Source: Sphingomonas soli NBRC 100801
GTDB lineage: Bacteria > Pseudomonadota > Alphaproteobacteria > Sphingomonadales > Sphingomonadaceae
Assembly: GCF_001591025.1 (NCBI RefSeq)
Contig: NZ_BCTZ01000003.1
Span: 186,001 to 250,000, forward strand
Direction of reading: 5' to 3'
DNA: 64,000 bases
A program made the translations under genes and the position numbers. Positions 36,630 to 45,820 of the stretch are shown piece by piece. Every line of letters starts with the position of its first letter. Position 1 is the first letter of the stretch. The notes beneath the pieces were generated by a model. It made no database searches, had not been told where the DNA came from, and saw nothing but the letters and a program-made list of their open reading frames with translations.

Positions 36630-38215
36630 CCGGTTTCCCGATCCTTTCGCTGATGTTGGCGATCCCTGCGGTCGCGGCGGTCGCTTGTCTCTTCTCGAGC
36701 GCGAATAACGCGCGCTGGATCGCGCTGTGCGCCACGCTCATCGATCTGGCGCTCGGCATCTGGCTGTGGGCGAGCTTCGATCAGGGCGCGGGCGCTGCCC
36801 AGTGGCAGTTTGTCGAGCATGTCCGCCTGTTTGGCGTCGGGGGCGTAGATTTCGCCTGGGCGCTGGGCATCGACGGCTTTGCGCTGATGCTCATCATGCT
36901 CTCGGTCTTCCTCATGCCGATCTGCGTCGGCGCGAGCTGGACCGCGATCGAGAAGCGCGTTCCCGAATATATGGCGGCATTCCTCGCCACCGAAATCCTG
37001 ATGATCGGCACCTTCGCCGCGCAGGATCTTCTGCTCTTCTACGTCTTCTTCGAAGGCGGCCTGATCCCGATGTTCCTGATCATCGGCATCTGGGGCGGCG
37101 CGAACCGGGTGTATGCGTCGTACAAGTTCTTCCTCTACACGCTGATCGGCTCGCTGCTGATGCTGATCGCGATGATCGCGATGATCCTCAACAGCGGCAC
37201 CGCCTCGATCCCGGAACTCATGAGCCATGATTTCCCGGTGAACTGGCAGACGTGGCTGTGGCTCGCCTTCTTCGCTTCGTTTGCGGTGAAGATGCCGATG
37301 TGGCCGTTCCACACCTGGCTTCCCGACGCGCACGTGCAGGCGCCGACTGCAGGTTCGGTGATCCTGGCGGGCGTGCTGCTGAAGCTCGGCGGCTATGGCT
37401 TCCTGCGCTTCTCGCTGCCGATGTTCCCCGAAGCCTCGGCGCAGTTCATGAACCTGGTGTTCGTGCTGTCGTGCGTCGCAGTGGTGTACACGTCGCTGGT
37501 CGCGCTCGTGCAATCCGACATGAAGAAGCTGATCGCTTATTCGTCGGTCGCGCACATGGCGATCGTCACCATGGGGCTGTTCGCGTTCAACCATCAGGGT
37601 ATCGAAGGCGCGATGATGGTCATGCTGGGCCACGGTCTGGTCTCGGGCGCGCTCTTCCTGTGCGTCGGCGTCATCTATGATCGCCTGCACACCCGCGAAA
37701 TCGATCGCTACGGCGGTTTGGCGATCAACATGCCGCGCTATGCGCTGCTGTTCATGCTCTTCACCATGGCCTCTGTCGGTCTGCCGGGCACGAGCAACTT
37801 TGTCGGCGAGTTCCTGGGCCTGATGGGCGTGTACAAGGTTTCGACCTGGGCTGCGCTGATCGGCACGAGCGGCATCATCCTTGGCGCGGCATATATGCTG
37901 TACCTCTATCGGCGCGTCGTGTTCGGAGATCTGACCAAGGAAGATGTCCGCGCAATGCCCGATCTCAACGCGCGTGAGATATGGCTGCTCGCCCCGATCG
38001 CTGCCGCTGTGCTGTGGATGGGCGTGTATCCTGAGAGCTTCCTCAAGCCGATGCGTCCGGATGTCGAGCGTCTGGTCGAGCGGATGAGCCGCGCGGCCCC
38101 CGCCGGGGACTCGCAGCCCACCGCTGGCAAGCCGGCACCCGCCGGCGAGCATCACGGCGCAACTGCCGCTGAAGATCACCAAGCCCCCGCTGCTGCGCAC
38201 GGGGAGGCGCACTGA
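36626..38215 (+). CDS. nuoM: NADH-quinone oxidoreductase subunit M
   Basis: Antiporter-like subunit (ND4), 529 residues from ATG 36626. Motifs include [18 protein letters not shown] with the functional glutamate, [20 protein letters not shown], and [10 protein letters not shown] with the pump lysines nearby. After the last helix, a 40-residue tail (about 490-529) is rich in Ala, Pro and His ([20 protein letters not shown]) and looks disordered. It overlaps nuoN by one base. Confidence 0.97.
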   Translation: MTGFPILSLMLAIPAVAAVACLFSSANNARWIALCATLIDLALGIWLWASFDQGAGAAQWQFVEHVRLFGVGGVDFAWALGIDGFALMLIMLSVFLMPICVGASWTAIEKRVPEYMAAFLATEILMIGTFAAQDLLLFYVFFEGGLIPMFLIIGIWGGANRVYASYKFFLYTLIGSLLMLIAMIAMILNSGTASIPELMSHDFPVNWQTWLWLAFFASFAVKMPMWPFHTWLPDAHVQAPTAGSVILAGVLLKLGGYGFLRFSLPMFPEASAQFMNLVFVLSCVAVVYTSLVALVQSDMKKLIAYSSVAHMAIVTMGLFAFNHQGIEGAMMVMLGHGLVSGALFLCVGVIYDRLHTREIDRYGGLAINMPRYALLFMLFTMASVGLPGTSNFVGEFLGLMGVYKVSTWAALIGTSGIILGAAYMLYLYRRVVFGDLTKEDVRAMPDLNAREIWLLAPIAAAVLWMGVYPESFLKPMRPDVERLVERMSRAAPAGDSQPTAGKPAPAGEHHGATAAEDHQAPAAAHGEAH

Positions 38216-39660
38216 TGAGCTATTCTACCCAATTGATGATGGTGTTGCCCGAGCTGGTGCTCAGCCTGGGCGCAATTCTCCTGATGCTCGTTGCCGCATG
38301 GGGCGGGCAGCAAGCGACCAAGCTGGTTAGCTGGGCGGCGATTGCCGTGCTGATCGGCGCGGGCATCGCGCTCGCGGGCCCCGCATCGGCGGGCGGTGAG
38401 GCGTTTGGCGGCTTGTATCGCCCCGATATGTTTGGCGCGGTCGCCAAGGCGATGATCTTCTTCGCTGCGGCCGTCTCGATCCTGATCGCTCCGCGCTTCT
38501 TCCAGACCAGCTCGGGCGACGATCTTCGCCCCGAATATCCGGTCCTGATCCTGCTCTCCGCAGCGGGCATGGGCATGATGGTCTCGGCCGGCGATCTGAT
38601 GAGCCTCTATGTCGGCCTCGAGCTGCAGAGCCTTGCTGCCTATGTTCTCGCGAGCTTCATGCGCCGCGACACGCGCTCGGCCGAAGCGGGCCTGAAGTAT
38701 TTCGTCCTGGGTTCGCTCGCCTCGGGCATCCTGCTGTACGGCATCTCGCTGGTCTATGGCTTTAGCGGCACCACGCTCTTCGCGGGTATCGCCGATGCCT
38801 ATGCGGGTGAGCGTTCGATGGGGCTGTTGTTCGGTCTCGTGTTCGTGTTCGCGGGTCTCGCGTTCAAGATCAGCGCCGTGCCGTTCCACATGTGGACGCC
38901 CGACGTGTACGAAGGCGCGCCGACCCCGGTCACCGCCTTCTTCGCGTCCGCGCCTAAGGTTGCCGCAGTGGCACTTGCCACCCGCGTCGCGATCGAGGCG
39001 ATGGGCCCGGCGATCGCAGACTGGCGCCAGATTGTGATCTTTGCCGCTTTGGCCTCGATCATCTTCGGTGCCGTCGCGGCGATCGGTCAGACCAACATCA
39101 AGCGACTGCTGGCGTACAGCTCGATCAACAATGTCGGCTTCGCGCTGATCGGCCTTGCGGCTGGTGGCGAAGCGGGCGTGTCGTCGGTGCTCTACTACAT
39201 GGCGATCTACGTCGTCATGACGCTCGGCAGCTTCCTCGTCGTGCTCCAGATGCGCGGCGCCGACGGACAGCCGATCGAGAGCATCGCTAGCCTGGCGGGC
39301 ATGTCCCGCACGCGGCCTGGCCTGGCGCTCGCGCTCGCGATCTTCATGTTCAGCCTCGCCGGCATTCCGCCTCTGCTCGGCTTCTTTGCCAAGCTGCAGG
39401 TGTTCGTTGCGGCCGTGGATTCGGGGCTATTCGTCTTCGCGGCGGTGGGTGCTGCGGCGTCGGCGATTGGCGCCTATTATTATCTGAAGATCGTGAAGAC
39501 GATGTACTTCGATGAGCCGGCACCTGCCTTTGCGGGCAAGACCGATCCGGTCGAGGGTGTGTTGCTGGTGCTCGCCGCAGCAGTGATCTCGCCGCTTGGC
39601 TGGCCGCTGCTCGGCTATCTAGAAGTCTTCACGGCTTCGGCCGCCAAGGCGCTGTTCTGA
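38215..39660 (+). CDS. nuoN: NADH-quinone oxidoreductase subunit N
   Basis: Third antiporter-like subunit (ND2), 481 residues. LMSLYVGLELQSLAAYVLASF, FKISAVPFHMWTPDVYEGAPTPVTAFFASAPK and LLAYSSINNVGFALIGL are the family hallmarks. It ends the structural nuo genes. The biotin ligase gene begins inside its stop codon. Confidence 0.97.
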   Translation: MSYSTQLMMVLPELVLSLGAILLMLVAAWGGQQATKLVSWAAIAVLIGAGIALAGPASAGGEAFGGLYRPDMFGAVAKAMIFFAAAVSILIAPRFFQTSSGDDLRPEYPVLILLSAAGMGMMVSAGDLMSLYVGLELQSLAAYVLASFMRRDTRSAEAGLKYFVLGSLASGILLYGISLVYGFSGTTLFAGIADAYAGERSMGLLFGLVFVFAGLAFKISAVPFHMWTPDVYEGAPTPVTAFFASAPKVAAVALATRVAIEAMGPAIADWRQIVIFAALASIIFGAVAAIGQTNIKRLLAYSSINNVGFALIGLAAGGEAGVSSVLYYMAIYVVMTLGSFLVVLQMRGADGQPIESIASLAGMSRTRPGLALALAIFMFSLAGIPPLLGFFAKLQVFVAAVDSGLFVFAAVGAAASAIGAYYYLKIVKTMYFDEPAPAFAGKTDPVEGVLLVLAAAVISPLGWPLLGYLEVFTASAAKALF

Positions 39661-40358
39661 CCACGACACTCCGTACCGTCGCCGAGACGGGCTCCACCAA
39701 CGCCGATATGGCGGAGCTCGCTCGGAACGGCGCGAGCGAGGGGCTCTGGTTGCGCGCGGAGCGCCAAACGTCCGGAAAGGGCCGCCAGGGCAGGGTTTGG
39801 GCCTCGCCCGAGGGCAATCTCTATATTTCGACGTTGGTCCGTACGCGCCCCGGCGAGCCTTCGCCCGCGACGCTGGCGTTGGTCGCCGCCGTTGCGCTGG
39901 AAGAAACCGTCGCCTTGTTCGGCGTCCGCGCGATGCTCAAATGGCCCAACGATCTGCTCGTGAACGGTGCCAAGCTATCGGGAATCCTGCTCGAACGCGT
40001 GGATGATGCGGTCATCATCGGCTTCGGGGTCAATCTGGCGCACTGCCCGGTGGGACTTGGCCAGCCCGCGACGAGCCTGAGCATCTATGCGCCTTCGCCG
40101 GACGCGGAAGTTTTTGCCGAAGCTCTGGCCGAGATCTTCGCTCGTTGGCTCTCGCGCTGGCGGAACGGCATTGCGCCGGTGCGCGAGCGCTGGCTTGCTC
40201 GTGCCCACCCTGCCGGGACTGCGCTCACTGCGCGGCAGGCCGATGGCAGCCAGGTGGACGGCCTGTTCGATGGACTGACGAGCGACGGGGCGCTCATCCT
40301 GCGCTTGGCCGGGGGCGGCGTCCGTGTCATTCACGCGGGCGACGTTTTCCTGCTCTGA
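39657..40358 (+). CDS. birA: Biotin--[acetyl-CoA-carboxylase] ligase
   Basis: Attaches biotin to the carboxyl carrier protein. It has about 233 residues, catalytic domain only (no N-terminal DNA-binding domain). The substrate-binding [13 protein letters not shown], then [23 protein letters not shown] (GRGRxGR-like biotinyl-AMP loop), [17 protein letters not shown] (catalytic lysine) and FGVNLAHCP are all visible. The only ATG (39708) would remove the required GSTN motif. No ATG, GTG or TTG precedes it in frame in the last 54 bases of nuoN. I therefore place the start at CTG 39657, which overlaps the nuoN stop (CTGA). The start is inference; the enzyme identity is secure. Confidence 0.85.
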   Translation: MTTTLRTVAETGSTNADMAELARNGASEGLWLRAERQTSGKGRQGRVWASPEGNLYISTLVRTRPGEPSPATLALVAAVALEETVALFGVRAMLKWPNDLLVNGAKLSGILLERVDDAVIIGFGVNLAHCPVGLGQPATSLSIYAPSPDAEVFAEALAEIFARWLSRWRNGIAPVRERWLARAHPAGTALTARQADGSQVDGLFDGLTSDGALILRLAGGGVRVIHAGDVFLL

Positions 40359-40369
40359 AAGGGCCCCGA

Positions 40370-41146
40370 ATGCTGCTCGCGATCGACGCCGGCAACACCA
40401 ATGTCGTCTTCGCACTGGTCGATGCCGGAGCGATTCGCGCGCGCTGGCGGATCGCCACGGATCCGCGGCGCACCGCCGATGAATATGCCGTGTGGCTCAG
40501 CCAGTTGCTTGCGCTTGAAGGATTCCGGATCGGCGACGTCACCAGCGTCATCATCGGCACCGTGGTGCCGCGCGCGCTGCACAATCTTCAGGTTCTGAGC
40601 GACAAGTACTTCAAGACCGAAGCGGTGATCGCCGGGCAGGGACGGGCACCTTGGGGCTTTCAGCTCGATGTGGAAGAGCCGCAGAATCTTGGCGCGGACC
40701 GGGCGCTCAATGCGATCGCCGCTCATGCGAACCATCCGGGCGACCTGATCGTCATCGATTTCGGAACCGCCGCGACGTTCGACATGGTCGATTATACCGG
40801 GGCCTATAAAGGCGGCATCATAGCGCCGGGCATCAACCTGTCGCTCGATGCGCTGGTCACCGCCGCCGCAAAGCTGCCTCGCATTGCGATCGAGGCGCCC
40901 AAGGGCAATATCTCCGTAATTGGTCGCAATACGGTCGATCAGATGCACATCGGCATCTATTGGGGCTATATAGCGATGATCGAAGGGCTGGTCGCCCGGA
41001 TGAAATCCGAGGTGGGCCGCCCGCTGAAGGTGATCGCGACGGGTGGCCTCGCGGTGCTCTTCGAAAAGCACACGGACGTGTTCGACGCGATCGAACCGGA
41101 TTTGACGATTCAGGGGTTATGGATGCTGTGGGAACGCAGCCGGTAA
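40370..41146 (+). CDS. coaX: Type III pantothenate kinase
   Basis: First step of CoA synthesis, ATP to pantothenate, in the acetate/sugar kinase fold. It has 258 residues. The N-terminal phosphate motif [35 protein letters not shown] with the catalytic aspartate region, [19 protein letters not shown], and [11 protein letters not shown] are family hallmarks. ATG 40370 follows birA by 11 bp. The long upstream open frame is a shadow of birA. Confidence 0.96.
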   Translation: MLLAIDAGNTNVVFALVDAGAIRARWRIATDPRRTADEYAVWLSQLLALEGFRIGDVTSVIIGTVVPRALHNLQVLSDKYFKTEAVIAGQGRAPWGFQLDVEEPQNLGADRALNAIAAHANHPGDLIVIDFGTAATFDMVDYTGAYKGGIIAPGINLSLDALVTAAAKLPRIAIEAPKGNISVIGRNTVDQMHIGIYWGYIAMIEGLVARMKSEVGRPLKVIATGGLAVLFEKHTDVFDAIEPDLTIQGLWMLWERSR

Positions 41147-41165
41147 CCCGTTCCAAGGAAACATT

Positions 41166-42803
41166 GTGACTCCAGGTAAAGAACTACTCTTCGTCGCGCT
41201 TGGCGGCTCGGGCGAGATTGGCATGAACGTCAATCTCTATGGCTGTGACGGCAAATGGCTGATGGTCGATTGCGGCATCACCTTTGGCGACGCCAGCTAT
41301 CCCGGCGTGGACGTGATCCTACCCGATCTCCAGTTCATCGAGGAGCGGCTGGACGATCTGCTCGGCATCGTGCTGACGCATGGACATGAGGATCATATCG
41401 GCGCGTTGCCCTATCTGGCGAGCGAACTCGGCGTTCCCCTCTATGCGACACCTTTCACCGCGGGGCTGATCCATGGCAAGCTGGAAGAGGAGGGCAATGC
41501 CGATCGCATCGAGCTGAACGTGGTCAAGGAGGACGGCCCGTTTGATATCGGCCCGTTCCGCATCACCTATACCCCGCTCGCCCATTCGATCCCTGAGGGC
41601 AATGCGGTGCTGATCGAAACACCTTATGGCAGGATCTTCCATACCGGCGACTGGAAGCTCGATGAAGCCCCGGCGCTGGGCGGAGCCTCGACCGCGCAGG
41701 AATTGACCGCGATTGGCGACAAGGGCGTGCTCGCGCTCGTCTGCGATTCGACCAACGTCTTCAATCCCCAAGCTTCCGGCTCCGAGATCGATGTTCGCAA
41801 GGGGCTGGATGAGGTCGTCGCCGGGATCAAGGGCCGCGTGCTGGTCACGACCTTCGCGTCGAACGCCGCGCGCCTCCAGACTCTGGGCGAAGTGGCGCAG
41901 GACTGCGGGCGCCAGCTTTGTGTGGCGGGGCGTTCGCTCGATCGGATCATCCGCGTCGCCAAGGCCACGGGCTATCTGCGCAACTTCCCCGAAACGATCG
42001 ATTTCGATACCGCGATGTCGCTGCCACCGAGCCAGGTGATGATCATCGCGACCGGGGGGCAGGGCGAGCCCCGGGCCGCGCTCAATCGCATCGCCGAGGA
42101 CACGCACGTCCTGAAGGTCCACAAGGGCGATACCGTGCTCTTCTCCTCGCGCCAGATCCCGGGCAACGAGATCGCCATCGGCCGCATCATGAACATTCTG
42201 GCGGGGAAGGGCGTGGAGATCATCACCGATCGCCAGGCTTTCATTCACGTATCCGGCCATCCGGGGCGGCCCGAACTCTCCGAAATGTATAAGTGGATAC
42301 GGCCCGAAATCCTGATCCCGGTGCATGGCGAGGTCCGCCACATGCACGAGCAGGCGCGCTTTGGCCTGTCGGAGGGCGTGCCGCAGGCGATTAACCAGGT
42401 GAACGGCGATATCTGGAAGCTCGCGCCCGGTAAGCCCGAGAAGGTTGGCGATGCCCCTGTGGGCCGTCTGGTCCTCGATGGGGACGTGATCCTTCCCGCC
42501 GATGGCGCGACGATCAACGAGCGCCGCCGGGTTGCGTTGTACGGCCAGATCTCGGTTGCAGTCGCAGTCCAGAAGGGCCGGCTTATCGGTGACCCCCAGA
42601 TCCGGCTGCAAGGCGTGCCGGTGGAGGAGGATCGCGACAATTTCATCGCCGATGCCTGCGATGCCGCGGAACAGGCGGTGCAGAAGGAAAGCAGCCGCGA
42701 TCTCGAAAAGCTCCGCGAAGCCATCCGTCTTTCGGTTCGCCGCGTCGCGGTACGCTACACCGGCAAGAAGCCGGTTGTCGACGTCCTGATCATCGAGGCC
42801 TGA
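41166..42803 (+). CDS. rnj: Ribonuclease J
   Basis: Metallo-beta-lactamase/beta-CASP ribonuclease with endo- and 5'-3' exonuclease activity, used in rRNA maturation and mRNA decay in alphaproteobacteria. It has 545 residues from GTG 41166. Zinc motif LTHGHEDHIGALPYL, the PLAHSIPEGNAVLIETPYGRIFHTGDWKLD region, beta-CASP stretch ATGGQGEPRAALNRIA and HVSGHPGRPELSEMYKWIRPEILIPVHGE are intact. It lies 19 bp after coaX. Confidence 0.96.
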   Translation: MTPGKELLFVALGGSGEIGMNVNLYGCDGKWLMVDCGITFGDASYPGVDVILPDLQFIEERLDDLLGIVLTHGHEDHIGALPYLASELGVPLYATPFTAGLIHGKLEEEGNADRIELNVVKEDGPFDIGPFRITYTPLAHSIPEGNAVLIETPYGRIFHTGDWKLDEAPALGGASTAQELTAIGDKGVLALVCDSTNVFNPQASGSEIDVRKGLDEVVAGIKGRVLVTTFASNAARLQTLGEVAQDCGRQLCVAGRSLDRIIRVAKATGYLRNFPETIDFDTAMSLPPSQVMIIATGGQGEPRAALNRIAEDTHVLKVHKGDTVLFSSRQIPGNEIAIGRIMNILAGKGVEIITDRQAFIHVSGHPGRPELSEMYKWIRPEILIPVHGEVRHMHEQARFGLSEGVPQAINQVNGDIWKLAPGKPEKVGDAPVGRLVLDGDVILPADGATINERRRVALYGQISVAVAVQKGRLIGDPQIRLQGVPVEEDRDNFIADACDAAEQAVQKESSRDLEKLREAIRLSVRRVAVRYTGKKPVVDVLIIEA

Positions 42804-42807
42804 CCCT

Positions 42808-43068
42808 ATGACGTGGCAATCCGCTCTGGCGATCTATCTGTTGTTCTGGGCCTTTTCGGTCTTCCTGGTGCTTCCGTTCGGCGTAAAGACCAGCGAGGAA
42901 GCCGGGGTCGATCTCGTCCCCGGTCAGGCCCCCAGCGCACCGCATGAGTTCAACGCCAAGCGCGTGATGATCCGCACGACGATCGTGGCGACCGTCCTGT
43001 TCGCGCTGTTTTTCGCGAACTACAATTTTGGCTGGGTGACCACCGATATGCTGGACTGGGTGAACTAA
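42808..43068 (+). CDS. DUF1467 family membrane protein
   Basis: The protein has 86 residues and two helices (ALAIYLLFWAFSVFLVLPFGV and TTIVATVLFALFFANY), joined by a loop containing VDLVPGQAPSAPHEF. This matches the alphaproteobacterial DUF1467 pattern (a PFGV then GxxxSAP loop). The function is unknown. It starts 4 bp after rnj and is probably co-transcribed. Confidence 0.82.
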   Translation: MTWQSALAIYLLFWAFSVFLVLPFGVKTSEEAGVDLVPGQAPSAPHEFNAKRVMIRTTIVATVLFALFFANYNFGWVTTDMLDWVN

Positions 43069-43107
43069 TAGCCCTCCAGCACACTCTGGGGTTTCGTGAT
43101 GCGCGAG

Positions 43108-43131
43108 ATGCCAGCTTTCGCTGGCATGACG
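43108..43131. repeat. Half REP palindrome in the convergent gap after DUF1467
   Basis: ATGCCAGC-TTTC-GCTGGCAT followed by GACG is a single hairpin of the same family as the nuo and carA repeats. It sits between the DUF1467 gene and the convergent coiled-coil gene, where it may act as a 3'-end stabiliser or terminator for both. Confidence 0.8.
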
Positions 43132-43132
43132 G

Positions 43133-45421
43133 TCAGCTGCGCAGCCTCTCGATCGCCTGGGCCAGCGCCACATAAAGCTTGCCCATGTCGGAAGAGAGCA
43201 GGGTCACGCCCAGTGGCGATCCGTCGCGCAGCGTTAGGATCTGGCGCAGCATCGCCTCGAAATCGTGGATGTAGCGATTGACGTTTTCGCGGAAGGCGTC
43301 GTCCTCGTCATATAGGCGATGGATCTCGCGCGCGTCGCCGGCATCCAGCACGCGCACCGCGCGGCGGGTGAAGACGCCGCGATCGCCCTTCAGATACGCC
43401 GCCCATGCGCTGTCGGTCACATCGGCGGCGAAGGTCTTGGTGATATCGATCGAGTTCGAATTGAGCGCTTCGATCAGCAGCGAGACACGGCGCGCGAAGC
43501 TGTCGCCGTCCGCCTCTTCGCGTGCGGCGCGCGCGGCTTCGATCTGCGCTTCGACCTGGCTCGTGCTTTCGGCGAGCTGGAGCATCTGCTGGGTCAGCCG
43601 CTCCGACGCGCGCGTCGCTGCGTTGACGGCGGCCTCGGTCGTATGGCCGAGTTCGGTCAGCTGGCGGCGGACGCTGTCGTCCATCGCGCGGCGCATAGCG
43701 GTGGTGCTGGCTTCCTCCAGCGCGCGGGTGGCGCCGGGAACGATGCCCGCAATCGCTTCGCGCGCATGATCCGCCGCCGCCACAGCGGTCTCGCGGACGC
43801 GCAGCAACGCATCGACAAGTTGTGGTGCAGCGTCCTCGGCAAAGGTCCGCGTGGTCTGGATCGTCTCGTCGACGATCTGCTCGAGCGCCTGAGCCCGTTC
43901 GCCGCCCGTATCCAGCGTCTCCAGCAAGGACGCCTGCGTCTTGGCCAGCGTATCGCGTTGCTGGCTCACCACATCGGCGATCGCCTCGATCGCGTCGTGG
44001 GTGCTTTCGGCGGCAGTCACCAAAGCGAGCAGCTCGGGCTTGGCGCCAGCCACGATCTGGCGGCTCGCGGCGATCCGCGCATCGAGCCGCGCCAGAGCCT
44101 CGGGCAGGGTCTCGTCGATCTCGCGCGCCGAAGCGTCCAGCGCCGTCAGCAGATCTTCGGAAGTGGTAATGACGCGGCGGGCGATCACATCGCCGCCGTT
44201 CAGCGCCTCGCTCATCGCGTCGACCGAAACGTGGAGAGCGCTGACCGACGCGGCGAGGCCTTGCGTCCGGTCCATGCCGGCTGCGTGGAGCACCTGCAGT
44301 TCGCGATCGAGCCGATCGACGCCGCTAGAAAGCCCGGCAAACAAAGCGTCGCCGCGCTCCTGTTCCTCGCCGAGCCGCGCGCCCACGCGCTCGACCGCGT
44401 CCGCGATCGCAGCCATGCGCTCCGCGAGCGCTTCGGTCGTATCCTTGCTCGCGCGATCGAGCGCCGCCTGGTTGGCGCCCAACATCGCCAGGATCGCCTC
44501 TCCCTGCGCGGCGATGCCCTTGCGTGCCTCATCCACAGCCACGGCGGCGCGATCGAGCATGCCATCCACTTCGACCGACATCTGCCCGGTGACCGCCTCC
44601 AGTCGCGCGCTGGCCGCCTCGCTGGTCGCTTCCATGCGGGCGATATGCGCCGCCAGCCGGTCCGCCGCGCCGCCGGCGATCTGATCCGCCTCGCGTCCGC
44701 GCTCGGAAAGCGCCGATAGTTGCGTGTCGAGCGCCGCAGCGCGCTCGCTCGCGAGCAGTCCTGCTGCGTCCACGCGCTCCGAAAGGCCGCGCATTTCCTC
44801 ATGCGCCTTGGGCAGCGAGGCAAGCACGACCGCGATCCGGCGTTCGGCCTCGCCAGCGGCGAGCGTCAGCGTGCGGCTGCTGCCGTCGATCGAGCTCGCC
44901 TGATGCGCCACCGTGCCCGCGACTTCGGCGATCTGCTGCGCTGCGCGGTTGCCCATCGCGATCAGGATGTCGGTCTGTTCAGCGAGGGCCTCGCGATTCT
45001 CGGCCAACTTCTCCGACAGGGCAGAGAGCTTGCGGTCCAACGATGCCGCTTCCATCCGCATCGTGTGCGCGGTGGCTCCGAAGCGGCGAGCCTCCGCCCG
45101 GCTGGTGCGCATCGCCAGAAGATAGAGCACGCTGATCAGCAGCGGCGGCACGCATAAAGCCGCGATCAGCTGCACCAGCGCTACCGGCGGCATTCCGGCC
45201 TGCACCGAGGGAAGCGCCATCCAACCGAGCCCGGCAAATGATCCCAATGCCGCCGCGATGGCGAGCGCCGGGAATATCCAGCTACGGTCTCGTGCGGGCG
45301 TCTCTTCCTCCGCACCGTCGTCCGCTTCGGGCAGCACGGCGGCTGCAGACAGGACAAAGGGTTCGTCGCTGTCGGCGGTGAACATTGGCTCTGCTGGTTT
45401 GGCCCCACTCATGTGGCGCAT
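43133..45421 (-). CDS. Large membrane-anchored coiled-coil protein (TipN-like architecture)
   Basis: The protein has 762 residues. An acidic cytoplasmic N-terminus (1-45) is followed by two membrane helices (about 48-70 and 78-103). About 600 residues of nearly continuous Ala/Glu/Arg-rich helix come next (heptad-like stretches such as DRKLSALSEKLAENREALAEQ), ending in a compact C-terminal part (RVLDAGDAREIHRLYDEDDA). There is no enzymatic motif. Two N-terminal transmembrane helices plus a long cytoplasmic coiled coil is the layout of the Caulobacter polarity factor TipN, but I cannot claim homology. ATG 45421 was used; ATG 45412 is equally possible. It is divergent from the Hpt-like gene. Confidence 0.7.
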   Translation of the reverse strand: MRHMSGAKPAEPMFTADSDEPFVLSAAAVLPEADDGAEEETPARDRSWIFPALAIAAALGSFAGLGWMALPSVQAGMPPVALVQLIAALCVPPLLISVLYLLAMRTSRAEARRFGATAHTMRMEAASLDRKLSALSEKLAENREALAEQTDILIAMGNRAAQQIAEVAGTVAHQASSIDGSSRTLTLAAGEAERRIAVVLASLPKAHEEMRGLSERVDAAGLLASERAAALDTQLSALSERGREADQIAGGAADRLAAHIARMEATSEAASARLEAVTGQMSVEVDGMLDRAAVAVDEARKGIAAQGEAILAMLGANQAALDRASKDTTEALAERMAAIADAVERVGARLGEEQERGDALFAGLSSGVDRLDRELQVLHAAGMDRTQGLAASVSALHVSVDAMSEALNGGDVIARRVITTSEDLLTALDASAREIDETLPEALARLDARIAASRQIVAGAKPELLALVTAAESTHDAIEAIADVVSQQRDTLAKTQASLLETLDTGGERAQALEQIVDETIQTTRTFAEDAAPQLVDALLRVRETAVAAADHAREAIAGIVPGATRALEEASTTAMRRAMDDSVRRQLTELGHTTEAAVNAATRASERLTQQMLQLAESTSQVEAQIEAARAAREEADGDSFARRVSLLIEALNSNSIDITKTFAADVTDSAWAAYLKGDRGVFTRRAVRVLDAGDAREIHRLYDEDDAFRENVNRYIHDFEAMLRQILTLRDGSPLGVTLLSSDMGKLYVALAQAIERLRS

Positions 45422-45494
45422 TTACCACATTATTCCGCCGGACCAACACCGTAAGGAAACGGACCGTTAACATAGCCTCTGATAGCGTCGCCTG

Positions 45495-45788
45495 ATGGCG
45501 TATGATCCCGGTGCAATCGATGCGACCCTGGCGGCGGCGGTGGGCGACGAGCCCCAGCTGATCGCTGAGCTGCGCGAGGCGTTTCTCGATGGCGTTCGCC
45601 GGTGCCTGCAAGCGATGAAGGGTGCCGACAGCCCGGATGCCTGGAGCGCAGCGGCGCTCCGGCTCAAGGGATTGGCCGCCAGCTTCGGCGCTGTGCGCCT
45701 GATGGGCCTGGCATCGGAGGCTGCGACCGCACAGGCGCATGACGGCGCCGTGCTGCGCAAGCTTCACCGCGCCGTCGAACGGCTCTAG
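45495..45788 (+). CDS. Hpt-like helical-bundle protein lacking the phospho-histidine
   Basis: The protein has 97 residues, all helical, in the pattern of histidine phosphotransfer domains. A long helix (DEPQLIAELREAFLDGVRRCLQ) is followed by the helix that normally carries the phosphoacceptor in the motif HxLKGxxxxxG. Here it reads AALRLKGLAASFGAVRL, with leucine where histidine should be. It may act as an inhibitor or scaffold rather than a phosphorelay carrier. No kinase is adjacent. Confidence 0.65.
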   Translation: MAYDPGAIDATLAAAVGDEPQLIAELREAFLDGVRRCLQAMKGADSPDAWSAAALRLKGLAASFGAVRLMGLASEAATAQAHDGAVLRKLHRAVERL

Positions 45789-45791
45789 GCT

Positions 45792-45815
45792 GTCTCCGGC
45801 GCCGCTGCCGGAGAC
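45792..45815 (+). promoter_or_regulatory. Hairpin enclosing the ribosome-binding site of the next gene
   Basis: GTCTCCGGC and GCCGGAGAC form a perfect 9-bp stem with a 6-base loop. The 3' arm contains the GGAG (45810-45813) that lies 7 bases before the TTG start at 45821. Folding would hide that site. It could alternatively be a terminator for the Hpt-like gene, although no T-run follows. Confidence 0.4.
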
Positions 45816-45820
45816 CTGAT

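Noticed and set aside
40145..40369. Longer coaX start
   Set aside because: The extra upstream codons overlap birA in another frame and carry no pantothenate kinase sequence. The kinase motif begins right at ATG 40370.
43319..44719. 466-codon plus-strand frame inside the coiled-coil gene
   Set aside because: It is the antisense of the long helical gene on the minus strand. The minus-strand frame has a clear membrane-anchor plus coiled-coil layout.
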